Source: Nesterenkonia sp. E16_10 (GTDB taxonomy: Bacteria > Actinomycetota > Actinomycetes > Actinomycetales > Micrococcaceae). From it: a stretch of DNA of 64,000 bases. How positions within the stretch are numbered: position 1 is the first letter of the stretch; each line of letters begins with the position of its first letter. A program made the position numbers and the translations under genes. Below are positions 8,995-17,619 of this stretch, piece by piece. Under the pieces are notes generated by a model, which saw only the letters and a program-made list of their open reading frames with translations, was not told where the DNA came from and made no database searches. The stretch is from assembly GCF_017347085.1 (NCBI RefSeq), contig NZ_JADPSA010000002.1, forward strand, positions 77,535 through 141,534. Direction: 5' to 3'.

Positions 8995-11900
8995 GGCTGG
9001 GTCACCTGTTTCGTGTTCTCGCAGAGCGGGCAGAGCGAGCCGACCAGGCAGCGCTGTTGATTCGGTGAGTGGTAGGCCGAGAACACCCGACCGCTCATCA
9101 CCTGGGCGGCCTGGGTCAACTGTTCCAGCGGCCAGCTGGCCTCGGCGTCGAGCGCCTCCTGCCGCTGCAGGTTTGAGGCCTTCGCGGATGTGCCCACCTG
9201 GAGCAACGCTGCGCCACCGCCCGACGCAACAGGGACGCGGTCCTGAACGTCATCTGTCTCGACGAGTGCGCGGTCCACCGCTCCCAGCGCCACCAGCAGC
9301 TGATAGGAGCCAAGCTGTCCGTGGGTGAGAATCTCGGCCTTGGTCGGCTGGTGGCGACCGGTCTTCAGATCGATGACGAAGAGCTCACCGGCTTCGGTGC
9401 GTTCCACGCGGTCGATCACGCCGCGGATCTCCACGGACCTGATCTGGGTGGCCCCGCCGGGTTCCTCCGGGGGCAGCGGGATCTCCAGGCTGGCTTCGAC
9501 CTGCAGCTCGCGGGCGATCACCTGGCGCCCCTGGCCCTGGACGTGGCCGAAGTATCCGGCGAGCTTCTTGAGCATCACCCGGGCGCGGGATCGGTCCTTC
9601 TCGGTCTCCCAGCCCTCCTCGCGGCCCAGGCTCTCCCAACGGGCGTCGAGCTCAGCACCCAGCACCTCGCGGTCGGTCTCCGCTGGGTGGTGCTCGGCGA
9701 TCTCGTGGATCAGCGAGCCGAGCATCCGGCTGAAGTCGGTGGCCTCAACACCGCCGGCGGCGCCGGTGAACCATTGCAGCGGCGCGTCGATGGCGCTCTG
9801 CACCGAGGACGGCGAGACCCGGACGGGGTCTTCTGGCTCCAGCAGCGGTGCGGTGGTGCTGAGCTCCGGCAGGCCCCACCAGGTATCGGGCTCCGCGCCG
9901 ATGAGTCCACCCTCGGCGAGCACGGCGAGCGCCCGGGCCGCCGCCTGGCGCTGGGTCTCGGTGGTCTCGACGACGCTGGACCCAGCGTCGCTGGATTCGG
10001 CGTCGCTGGATTCGGCGAGGCCGGCGGCGGCGTCGTCGAGTTCGGCCTGGATGCTGATCTCCAGGTGGCGGCGCAGTTCGGCGATCAGCCGGTGTGCGGT
10101 GATCGGGCGTGGGATCGCCCCGCTGCGGGCGGTGCGCTCCCCCGGCGGGACCACGAGGTCCAGCAGCATCGAGGGGCTCTCCTCCTGGGCGTGCACGGCC
10201 ACGGCGTAGAGCCGGTTCTTCGCTCGGGAGACTGCGGAGGCGAAGAGCCGGTATTCGTCCTGGAGCACGTTCATCCGTTTGACCAGCAGGGACTGGGCGG
10301 AGGCATCAGCGCGGCCCTCGACGACGTCGACCAGGTGGCCGCTGCCCAGCAGCGCTCCGCGTGGGTTCAGGTTCGGCCAGGCGCCTTCCTGGAGTCCGGT
10401 GAGGATCACGGTGTCGAACTCGCGTCCTGCCGCGCTGGCAGGAGTCAGGACTTCGATCGCCGCGTCCACGGCGGAGGTCTTGGCCAGGGTGTCCATGGGC
10501 AGTTCGAGGCGTTCGATGTGGTCCACGAACGCGAGCGCAGAGGCCCCCGGGTTCTGGTCGGAGAACCGCTCCGCCGCCTGGAACAGCGCCATCACCGCGT
10601 CGAGATCGTGATCGGCCCGGCGGCCCTCGGCGCTGGACCACCGGGTGAGACCCGCCCAGTGGCGGCTCACATCGGCGGCGCTCCAGATCTCCCAGAGCAG
10701 CTCCTCGGGCCCGCTGGAGGGCCCTGCGGCGGCGTGTCCGGCGGCGAGCATCGCGGCGACCCGTTCCAGCCCGCGGGTCAGATGCTGGAAGCGCGACTGC
10801 GTGCGGACCGCTTCGAAGACCGGATCCCCCGCGTTGTTCGCCGCGGCGACCAGCAGCTCATCGGAGCTGCGCGGTTCCGATACGTCGGCCGCTGCGCGCA
10901 GCCGACGGCGTTCCTGGCTGCGCAGCACCTGGCGCAGACTGCGCAGGGTCATCGAATCGGTCTCGCCGTACCGGCTGGTCAGCAGGGTGAGCACCTCGGG
11001 AAGCGGCACGGGGTACTCGGCCTCGGGCTCCGGTCGAGCGGTCACCAGATGCAGGACGCGCAGCAGCGGGGCCACAGCGGACTCCTGGTTGAGGATCACA
11101 TCGCTCATGGACTGACGCACCGGGACGCCCTGGGTCTGGAACATCCGCACCAGCCGTTTGAGCAGGGCCCCGTTGCGGGCGATGACCGCGATCTCATCGA
11201 AGGGCACACCGTGCCGGTGGTGACGGTCCAGGACCTCCTGCAGCACGAACTGCTCGGCCAGGTAGTCCCCGGGCACGATCTCCACGGCGCAGGACCCCAC
11301 CTCGGTGGGCTCGGGCGCGGCGTCGGCCTGTTCCGCGGTGGTCTCGCTGAGCAGCTGCAGCCAGCGCTGGCGCGGCTGCTGGGGTCCCGCCGGGGCGATC
11401 CTGCGCAGCGCCCGCGCGTAGGCCCGACCCACCGCATCGGTGATCCGGTGGTTGCCCTCGAGCACCATCACGCTGGGCTCGACGCCGGGCAGGCCACCGT
11501 GCGGGTCAGGGGTCATCGACCCAGAGATGCTGCGCCGGACGATGCCTTCGATCTCGGCGTCGGTCTCGGGATTCAGCCCGAGCACGCTCTCGGCGGTGAC
11601 CCGGCGCGGGGCCACGGTCCAGCTGCGCAGCTTGTCCGGGCGTGCCCCGCGGAAGCCCTGCACCGCGGTCTCGGGGCTGGCGAAGGCCAGCACGTCGGCG
11701 CCGGCGCCGATCAGGCGCAGCAGCCGGTACACCGAGGGGGTGGCCTCCTGCAGGTCATCGACGATGATCCGGCGCAGCCGTTCGCGCTCGGTCTCCAGGA
11801 ACTCAGGGTTCTCCTCGAGCAGATTGCAGGCCTCGTTGATCAGCCCCGCCGGGTCGAAGGCGTCGGCGTTGGCTCCGGCGTCGAGGTCCTCGCGGTAGCG

Positions 11901-12512
11901 CTGGTAGAGCTCTGCGGCGGCAGCCCATTCTGGGCGCCGGCATTGTTCGGCCAGACCGCGCAGCTGTTCGGGTGAGACCCCGTATTCCGCGGCACGGTCG
12001 AAGAGCTCGCGGATCTCCTTGCGGAACCCGTCGGTGTCCGCGGCCTCCGCCAAGGAGACCGGCCAGCTCAGCGGCGGCATCCCGCTCTCGGGATCCGAGC
12101 TGAGCAGCTCGCGGATGATGCTGTCCTGCTCGGCCCCGGAGAGCAACCGGGGTCGGCGCGCGGTGAAGGTGAGGATCTCCCGGCGCCGGGCCTCCCCCAG
12201 CAGCCAGAAGGCGTAGGAGGCGAAGGAACGGGAGGGCTGTTCCGAGAGCGACCCACCGCGGGGGCTGGTGTCCCGGGCGACCCAGGCCGCCTCCACCTGT
12301 TCGCGCAGCACCGCTGAGGTGGCGCGGGTCGGTGAGAGCAGCAACAGCCGGGAGGAGTCTTGCCCGGACTCCAGATGGCGAAGCGCAAGCTCCGCCGCCA
12401 GCGTCGACTTGCCGCTGCCGGGACCCCCGAAACTCAGGATCGGCCCATGTCCGGGGCGCTCGGCAGCGGCGAGCACCTGCTGCTGGGACTGATCGAACTC
12501 CATGAGGGTCAT
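8991..12512 (-). CDS. adnA: AdnA-type helicase-nuclease subunit
   Basis: 1173 residues, first gene of the adnA-adnB pair. Walker A is FGGPGSGKSTLAAEL (about residue 28), but motif II reads IIVDDLQEATP (about 252) instead of a DExQ box, so the motor may be weak. This fits mycobacterial AdnAB, where AdnB is the main motor. The C-terminal nuclease has GVIDRVE, VIDLKTG (about 1047) and QLGSYQ and looks active. The extreme C-terminus carries CLVGSLCPLC, three Cys that could bind metal or an Fe-S cluster together with a more distant Cys (inference). ATG 12503 is an alternative start. Divergent from the exonuclease gene with 147 nt between. Confidence 0.87.
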   Translation of the reverse strand: MTLMEFDQSQQQVLAAAERPGHGPILSFGGPGSGKSTLAAELALRHLESGQDSSRLLLLSPTRATSAVLREQVEAAWVARDTSPRGGSLSEQPSRSFASYAFWLLGEARRREILTFTARRPRLLSGAEQDSIIRELLSSDPESGMPPLSWPVSLAEAADTDGFRKEIRELFDRAAEYGVSPEQLRGLAEQCRRPEWAAAAELYQRYREDLDAGANADAFDPAGLINEACNLLEENPEFLETERERLRRIIVDDLQEATPSVYRLLRLIGAGADVLAFASPETAVQGFRGARPDKLRSWTVAPRRVTAESVLGLNPETDAEIEGIVRRSISGSMTPDPHGGLPGVEPSVMVLEGNHRITDAVGRAYARALRRIAPAGPQQPRQRWLQLLSETTAEQADAAPEPTEVGSCAVEIVPGDYLAEQFVLQEVLDRHHRHGVPFDEIAVIARNGALLKRLVRMFQTQGVPVRQSMSDVILNQESAVAPLLRVLHLVTARPEPEAEYPVPLPEVLTLLTSRYGETDSMTLRSLRQVLRSQERRRLRAAADVSEPRSSDELLVAAANNAGDPVFEAVRTQSRFQHLTRGLERVAAMLAAGHAAAGPSSGPEELLWEIWSAADVSRHWAGLTRWSSAEGRRADHDLDAVMALFQAAERFSDQNPGASALAFVDHIERLELPMDTLAKTSAVDAAIEVLTPASAAGREFDTVILTGLQEGAWPNLNPRGALLGSGHLVDVVEGRADASAQSLLVKRMNVLQDEYRLFASAVSRAKNRLYAVAVHAQEESPSMLLDLVVPPGERTARSGAIPRPITAHRLIAELRRHLEISIQAELDDAAAGLAESSDAESSDAGSSVVETTETQRQAAARALAVLAEGGLIGAEPDTWWGLPELSTTAPLLEPEDPVRVSPSSVQSAIDAPLQWFTGAAGGVEATDFSRMLGSLIHEIAEHHPAETDREVLGAELDARWESLGREEGWETEKDRSRARVMLKKLAGYFGHVQGQGRQVIARELQVEASLEIPLPPEEPGGATQIRSVEIRGVIDRVERTEAGELFVIDLKTGRHQPTKAEILTHGQLGSYQLLVALGAVDRALVETDDVQDRVPVASGGGAALLQVGTSAKASNLQRQEALDAEASWPLEQLTQAAQVMSGRVFSAYHSPNQQRCLVGSLCPLCENTKQVTQP

Positions 12513-12659
12513 TCAATCAGAGGCCCCGGACATGTCGCGGCGCAATGGCGCATCCCCACGTGACCACGCAACCTTGCCGCCGCTCAGCCGCGCAGCCGCG
12601 CTGCCGCGGCTCAGGGTGATGTCCGCGGCCATGTCCGACCCGCGCGCTACCGTAGAACC

Positions 12660-13439
12660 ATGGCCGAGACCCCCACCCTCTTCGAGATCACTCCCAGCAG
12701 CGAGTCCTGGCATACCCGCCGCCGGGTCGGCTTCGACCTGGAGACCACCTCCCGGGATCCCCGGGTGGCGCGGATCGTCTCCGCGGCGCTGGTGATCTTC
12801 GACGACGCCGAGGTCAGTGCCGGCGCCGAGATCAGCGCCAAAGCCGGTGTGGTGGAGCCTCCCGCTCCGAGTGGTCGGCGTGTGCGCACCCGGGAGTGGT
12901 TGGTCGATCCGGGGGTGGAGATCCCGGCCGAGACCACCGCGATCCACGGCATCTCCACCGAGTACGCGCAGACCAATGGGCAGCCGGCGGCCGAGGCGGT
13001 CGCTCAGATCACCACTGCCCTGGCGCAGGAGTTCGCCGCGGGCAGCTCCGTGGTGGTGATGAACGCCCCCTATGACTTCACCGTGCTCCAGCAGGAGGCG
13101 CTGCGCCACGGGGTCGAGTTCCCCGAGCCGGTCGGGGTCATCGACCCGCTGGTGATCGATAAGCAGGTGGACAAGTATCGCCGCGGCAAGCGCACGCTGA
13201 GCCAGATGTGCCTGCACTATGAGGTCGATCTCGACGCCGCGCATTCGGCCACCCCGGACGCCTGGGCCGCCGTGGAGGTGGCCTGCGCGCAGGCCGAGCG
13301 GTTCCCGCAGCTGCAGATCCCGGCGCCTGAGCTGCACCGGCTCCAGGCCGGGTGGAAGGTCGGGCAGGCCGCGGACCTGCAGGAGTACCTGCGCCGTACC
13401 CGCCCCGATGCGGAGGTCAGCCCGGCCTGGCCGGTGTGA
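12660..13439 (+). CDS. DnaQ-like 3'-5' exonuclease (DEDDh)
   Basis: 259 residues with the three exonuclease motifs: Exo I GFDLETTSRDPRVARIVSAA (about residue 23, Asp and Glu), Exo II VMNAPYDFTVL (Asp about 140) and Exo III DAAHSATPDAWAAV (His and Asp about 195-201). This is the DEDDh fold of the DNA polymerase III epsilon family, but it is a stand-alone protein of a type common in Micrococcaceae and probably acts in repair rather than as the replicative proofreader. The ATG start is close to a possible leaderless promoter. Its last 23 nt overlap the end of the convergent formylglycine-generating enzyme gene. Confidence 0.85.
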   Translation: MAETPTLFEITPSSESWHTRRRVGFDLETTSRDPRVARIVSAALVIFDDAEVSAGAEISAKAGVVEPPAPSGRRVRTREWLVDPGVEIPAETTAIHGISTEYAQTNGQPAAEAVAQITTALAQEFAAGSSVVVMNAPYDFTVLQQEALRHGVEFPEPVGVIDPLVIDKQVDKYRRGKRTLSQMCLHYEVDLDAAHSATPDAWAAVEVACAQAERFPQLQIPAPELHRLQAGWKVGQAADLQEYLRRTRPDAEVSPAWPV

Positions 13440-14433
13440 ACGCCAGCCGGAACCCGGTGTGACCCAGCGAGGTGTCCGCCGAGGCCGAGGTGCGCGCCGA
13501 GGTGCGGTAGCGCCGGCAGTAGGAGCTGTGGCACATATAGGAGCCCCCGCGCATCACCGGATCCGCTCCGGACCGCGAAGACCCTGACGCTCCGCCATCG
13601 GCTCTGGTGAATCCCGAGGCGGTCCACTCCCAGACATTGCCGGTGGTGTTGTAGAGCCCATACCCGTTGGGCGCGAAGGACTCCGCCGCTCGGGTGCCGA
13701 CCTCCCCGGCCACTCCCTCGGGGAACTCCCCTGGAAAGATGTTCATCCTGCGCTGCCCCTGCGGGTCCCGCTCAGACCCCCAGGGGTAGGGCTGCTGGTC
13801 CAATCCGCCGCGCGCGGCATACTCCCATTCGGTCTCGCTCGGCAGCCGCGCCCCGACCCAGCTGGCATATGCCTGCGCGTCGCGCTGGGACACCTGCGTC
13901 ACCGGGTGATCCTCCCGCCCCGCGGCGGTGGACCCAGGACCTTCGGGCGCGAACCAGGCGGCGCCGCGCAACTGCCGCCACCACGGGGCGGAGGCCTCCG
14001 GGGCCGGGGCTGCGTCGCGCAGCTCTGGAGCGAGCAGCCCCTGGAAGACCAGGGCGTCCCCGTGCTGCTCGGCGTCGGTGAGGTGTCCTGTGGCCTGCAC
14101 GAATTGCGCGAATTGTGCCACGGTCACCGTGGTGGGGCTGATCGCGAAGGCCTCGACGCGGACGGACCTGACCGGGCCCTCACCGTCCTGCGGGTAAGCC
14201 TGCGGGTCCACGGAGCCCATGCGGAATTCATCGGCGGAGAACCCGATCATCGACAGCTGGGAGGCGGCCGTGGCGGCCAGCTGGGCGACCAGCGCGGCCT
14301 TGTCGGCTGAGTCCGGTGCGGCCGACGTCGTCGGGGTGGTGCTCGCGGCGCCGTTCGAGCTGGTGCTGGTGGTCTTCGGGCGTGGCGGGCTGCAACAGGA
14401 CGCGGGTTCGGAACGGTGCTGTGCCTCGGTCAT
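13417..14433 (-). CDS. Formylglycine-generating enzyme (SUMF1 family)
   Basis: 338 residues. After a Ser/Thr-rich N-terminal ~55 residues comes the FGE-sulfatase domain: FRMGSVDPQAYPQDGEGPVR, ARLPSETEWEYAARGG, YGLYNTTGNVWEWTASGFT and RGGSYMCHSSYCRRYR. Cys301 and Cys306 in CHSSYC match the copper-binding cysteine pair of genuine formylglycine-generating enzymes such as that of Streptomyces coelicolor, and separate it from EgtB-like relatives. It oxidises the Cys of a CxPSR motif to formylglycine, activating sulfatases. It is divergent from the choline sulfatase gene, whose product has CAPSR at Cys86 and is the obvious client. The partner is broken (see that entry), while this gene looks intact. 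Confidence 0.9.
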   Translation of the reverse strand: MTEAQHRSEPASCCSPPRPKTTSTSSNGAASTTPTTSAAPDSADKAALVAQLAATAASQLSMIGFSADEFRMGSVDPQAYPQDGEGPVRSVRVEAFAISPTTVTVAQFAQFVQATGHLTDAEQHGDALVFQGLLAPELRDAAPAPEASAPWWRQLRGAAWFAPEGPGSTAAGREDHPVTQVSQRDAQAYASWVGARLPSETEWEYAARGGLDQQPYPWGSERDPQGQRRMNIFPGEFPEGVAGEVGTRAAESFAPNGYGLYNTTGNVWEWTASGFTRADGGASGSSRSGADPVMRGGSYMCHSSYCRRYRTSARTSASADTSLGHTGFRLAFTPARPG

Positions 14434-14532
14434 GCTGCTCCCCTGTCTGTCTCCTGATCATCGTCACAGGCCGTCGGATCCCCGGAATTACGCGGAAGAT
14501 GACCTGTAGCCTGGCAGAGCGCGCCGCTTGCA

Positions 14533-14550
14533 CTTCTGGGCGCACAGAAG
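14533..14550. promoter_or_regulatory. Inverted repeat upstream of the choline sulfatase gene
   Basis: CTTCTG and CAGAAG form a perfect 6-bp inverted repeat around a 6-nt centre, about 36 nt before the sulfatase ATG and inside the divergent region shared with the FGE gene. It could be an operator or a leader hairpin. An AGGAGG ribosome site follows at about 14573-14578. The call rests on symmetry alone. Confidence 0.3.
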
Positions 14551-14586
14551 CTCGTTTCAGTGCTCATCACGAAGGAGGGACACACT

Positions 14587-16334
14587 ATGTCTGACGACCA
14601 GAACATCTCACACCACACCGGAACCGTGTCTCCACCCGAGCACTCCTCCACCGTCTCACCTCCTGAGACCGTCTCACCTCCCCACAGCGTCTCACCTCCG
14701 AACATCGTCGTCATCCAGGCTGATCAGATGGCCGCCCAGGCGCTCGGCGCCTATGGCGACGCCGCCGCGAAGACCCCGCACATGGATGCTCTCGCCGAGG
14801 ATGGAGCCGTCTTCGATCGCGCCTACTGCAACTCGCCGCTCTGCGCGCCCTCCCGCGCCTCCATGATGACCGGGGTGATGCCCTCTGACCTGGGCTGCTT
14901 CGACAACGGGGATGACTTCGCGTCCTCCGTGCCGACTCGCCGCTCTGCGCGCCCTCCCGCGCCTCCATGATGACCGGGGTGATGCCCTCTGACCTGGGCT
15001 GCTTCGACAACGGGGATGACTTCGCGTCCTCCGTGCCGACCTTCGCGCATCGACTGCGTCACGCCGGCTATCACACGGCCCTGGTCGGCCGGATGCACTT
15101 CGTCGGGGCAGACCAGCACCATGGCTTCGAAGAGCGCCTGACCACCGACGTCTACCCGGCTGACCTGGACATGGTCCCGGACTGGACGCTGCCGCTGGAG
15201 CAGAAGCTGCAGTGGTATCACGACGCCGACGCGGTCTTCACCGCCGGGGTCTCCAAGGCCTCGGTCCAGCAGGACTTCGACGACGAGGTCGGTTTCCGCA
15301 CGCTGCGCCACCTCAATGACCGGGTCCGCGCGAACCAGGCGGCCGCCGCGGCCGGTGAGGACGCCCAGCCATTCCTGATGGTGAGCAGCTTCATCCACCC
15401 GCATGACCCCTATGAGCCGCCGCAGGAGCACTGGGACCGGTTCGCCGACGTCGAGATCCCTGACCCGGCACACCCCGAGGTGCCCGATATCGCGGAGGAT
15501 CCACACAGCCATCGACTCCGCGCGATGAGCGGCTTCGACGAGCGCTACCCGGACATCGAACAGGTCCGCAATGCTCGGCGGGCCTACTACGCGGCGGTGA
15601 GCTACATCGATGACCACGTGGGCCGGATCCGCGAGCGCCTGGATTCTCTGGGGCTCAGCGAGAACACCGTGGTCCTGGTGACCGCCGACCACGGAGACAT
15701 GCTCGGCGAGCGCGGCCTCTGGTACAAGATGTCGCCCTATGAGCGCTCCTCTCGGGTGCCGCTGATCGCCTACGGCCCGGAGCACCTGGTGCCGCGAGGC
15801 CGGTATCAGACCCCGGTCTCGCTGCTGGACCTGATGCCCACCCTGGTGGACCTGGCCGGAGCCCCCTCGCCGAAGACTGCCGGGGACTCCGTCTTCGGGA
15901 TCGCCAGGCGCGAGCAGACCGGCGACATCGGGCCCAAGGACCGCCCGGTGATCATCGAGTACCTCGCCGAGGGCACCTACCGGCCGCAGCTGAGCATCAT
16001 CAGCGGGCAGTACAAGTACGTGCTCTGCCCGGGCGACCCTGAGCAGCTCTTCGACCTCGCCGCGGACCCCCATGAGCTGCACAACGCGGCCCGCGAGGGC
16101 CACCATGCAGGGACCGTGGCGCGGCTGCGCGGCGAGCTGGACTCCCGCTATGACATGGAGGCGCTGGAGGCCGGGGTCCTGGAGAGTCAGGATCAGCGCC
16201 GGCTCGTCGCCGAAGCCCTGAGCATGGGGCGGAAACGGTCGTTCGACCACAACCCGGAGCCCGAGCAGCGCTATGTGCGCGGAGACTTCTGGGGCGCCCT
16301 GGAGTACGGCACGATCCGCGAGGACGCCCGCTGA
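14587..16334 (+). pseudogene. betC: Choline-O-sulfatase gene split by a 104-bp tandem duplication
   Basis: The two halves together match choline sulfatase. N-terminal half: VVIQADQMAAQALGAYGD, then NSPLCAPSRASMMTG with the formylglycine Cys86. C-terminal half: GRMHFVGADQHHGFEERL, VTADHGDMLGERGLWYKM and the choline-sulfatase C-terminal end (RLVAEALSMGRKRSFDH). Choline sulfatase releases choline from choline-O-sulfate for betaine synthesis. A perfect 104-bp repeat (14831-15038) shifts the frame, so the first frame ends at TGA 14970 after 127 residues. A second frame of 455 codons can start at ATG 14967, overlapping that stop as ATGA. Without the duplication the protein would be about 547 residues. 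Start ATG 14587 has AGGAGG about 8 nt upstream. The N-terminus holds a TVSPPE-like microrepeat. Confidence 0.9.
14831..15038 (+). repeat. Perfect 104-bp tandem duplication inside betC
   Basis: Copy 1 is 14831-14934 and copy 2 is 14935-15038; I find no mismatch between them. Both begin ACTCGCCGCTCTGCG and end CCTCCGTGCCG. The base pair AC occurs both at the start of the unit and just after the second copy, so the event had only 2 bp of microhomology. Because 104 is not a multiple of 3, the reading frame is broken. The unit encodes the CAPSR active-site region, so that motif is present twice in DNA, in different frames relative to the rest of the gene. Confidence 0.95.
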
Positions 16335-16383
16335 GCTGCCTGAGCTGAGCGGCCTGGGCTAAAACCCTCGTCCCGGGGCCGCC

Positions 16384-16496
16384 AACGGGTGGAATGACCG
16401 GCGAATCCCGGTGCATTCCACCCGTTAGCGCCCCACAGATGGGGCCGCAGCTGCAAAACTCGGTGCATTCCACCCGTGAGCGCCCCACAGATGGGG
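16384..16496. repeat. Intergenic repeat cluster (two 36-bp direct repeats plus an inverted arm)
   Basis: Two 36-bp copies at 16409-16444 and 16461-16496 differ at one base; each runs from CGGTGCATTCCACCCGT to a GCCCCACAGATGGGGC hairpin (6-bp stem, CAGA loop). Just upstream, AACGGGTGGAATG (16384-16396) is the exact reverse complement of CATTCCACCCGTT (16414-16426). The array fills most of the 200-bp gap between betC and the alcohol dehydrogenase gene, ending 38 bp before the dehydrogenase ATG. It could be a terminator for betC, an operator array for the downstream gene, or a dispersed repeat family; the sequence alone does not decide. Confidence 0.8.
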
Positions 16497-16534
16497 CAGG
16501 TGCGGCGAGTCGGTCTTCGGTAAAGTTCGGTCTC

Positions 16535-17575
16535 ATGCGCGCACTGGTGATGGATGAGATCGCAGGCCCCTTAGAGGTCCGAGAGGTGCCCGACCCCACC
16601 CCACCGCCGGGCGGGGTGGTCGTGGAGGTCCATGCCACCGGCCTGTGCGGCAGCGACTGGCACGCATGGGCCGGACACGAGGAGCTCACCCTGCCCCATG
16701 TGCCCGGCCATGAGCTCGCCGGGGTCATCTCCGCGGTGGACCCCGGGGTGCAGCACTTCTCGGTGGGTGATCGGGTGACGGTGCCCTTCGTCTGTGGCTG
16801 CGGCTCCTGTGACTGGTGCCGCAACGGCAACGCCCAGGTGTGCCCGAACCAGCAGCAGCCCGGCTTCACCCATGACGGATCCTTCGCGGAGCACGTGGCC
16901 CTGCATGCCGCGGACACCAACCTTGTCGCCATCCCGGAGGCCGTCTCCTTCGAGGCCGCGGCGGCGTTGGGCTGCCGCTTCGCCACCGCCTACCGTGCGC
17001 TGACCGCACGTGCCGCGGTGCATACAGGGGAATGGGTCACCGTGGTGGGTGCCGGCGGGGTCGGCTTGAGCGCGGTGATGATCGCGAAGGCGCTCGGCGC
17101 CCAGGTGGTCGCGGTGGACCGCAGCCCCGACGCGCTGCAGGCCGCGAAGGACCTCGGCGCCGATCACGTGATCCTCGCCGATGGGCGCGACGTCCCCGAT
17201 GCCGTTCGGGTGATCACCGGTGAGGGCAGCGACGTCTCGGTGGACGCCGTGGGCAGCGAACAGACCTGTACGGCCGCCGTCCTGAGCCTGCGCCGCCGAG
17301 GACGGCATGTGCAGATCGGGCTGCTGCCCACCGAGACCGGTCTCTCCCAGGTCCCGATGGCCCGCGCGATCGCCTGGGAGCTGGATCTGTTAGGCAGCCA
17401 CGGCATGGCCGCCGCCGACTATCCCGGGATGCTGGCCCTGATCGCGAGCGGCGCGCTGCGCCCGCAGGACCTCATCGAACGCGTGGTCGGACTGCAGGAA
17501 GCCGCCAGCCTCTTGCCAGCGATGCAGCGGTCCGCGACCCCGGGGATGACGATGATCAACCCCAGGGTCGCGTGA
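16535..17575 (+). CDS. Zinc-dependent alcohol dehydrogenase (medium-chain family)
   Basis: 346 residues. Catalytic zinc ligands are Cys38 (LCGSD), His59-Glu60 (GHE) and a later residue. The structural zinc site is Cys89, 92, 95 and 103 (CGSCDWCRNGNAQVC). The nucleotide fold has VVGAGGVGLSAV. The protein belongs to the medium-chain dehydrogenase/reductase family and would oxidise an alcohol or polyol with NAD(P); the substrate is not clear. Start is ATG 16535 (MRALVMDEIAGPLEV), where the conserved domain begins. The frame stays open to 16394, but that extension would translate the repeat cluster and is not like the family. It converges on hemL. Confidence 0.85.
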   Translation: MRALVMDEIAGPLEVREVPDPTPPPGGVVVEVHATGLCGSDWHAWAGHEELTLPHVPGHELAGVISAVDPGVQHFSVGDRVTVPFVCGCGSCDWCRNGNAQVCPNQQQPGFTHDGSFAEHVALHAADTNLVAIPEAVSFEAAAALGCRFATAYRALTARAAVHTGEWVTVVGAGGVGLSAVMIAKALGAQVVAVDRSPDALQAAKDLGADHVILADGRDVPDAVRVITGEGSDVSVDAVGSEQTCTAAVLSLRRRGRHVQIGLLPTETGLSQVPMARAIAWELDLLGSHGMAAADYPGMLALIASGALRPQDLIERVVGLQEAASLLPAMQRSATPGMTMINPRVA

Positions 17576-17619
17576 CCAGCCTCTGACCCCCTTGAACCTG
17601 ACCCCTCAGACCTGAACCC

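Noticed and set aside
9321-11975. An 884-codon open frame on the plus strand
   Set aside because: Antisense to adnA, with no recognisable domain and the same high-GC shadow composition.
16394-16534. N-terminal extension of the alcohol dehydrogenase
   Set aside because: It would translate the intergenic repeat cluster, and the family fold starts at 16535.
17576-17619. Small CCTGA/TCAGG hairpins between the alcohol dehydrogenase gene and hemL
   Set aside because: Stems of 4-5 bp with no T tract are not convincing terminators.
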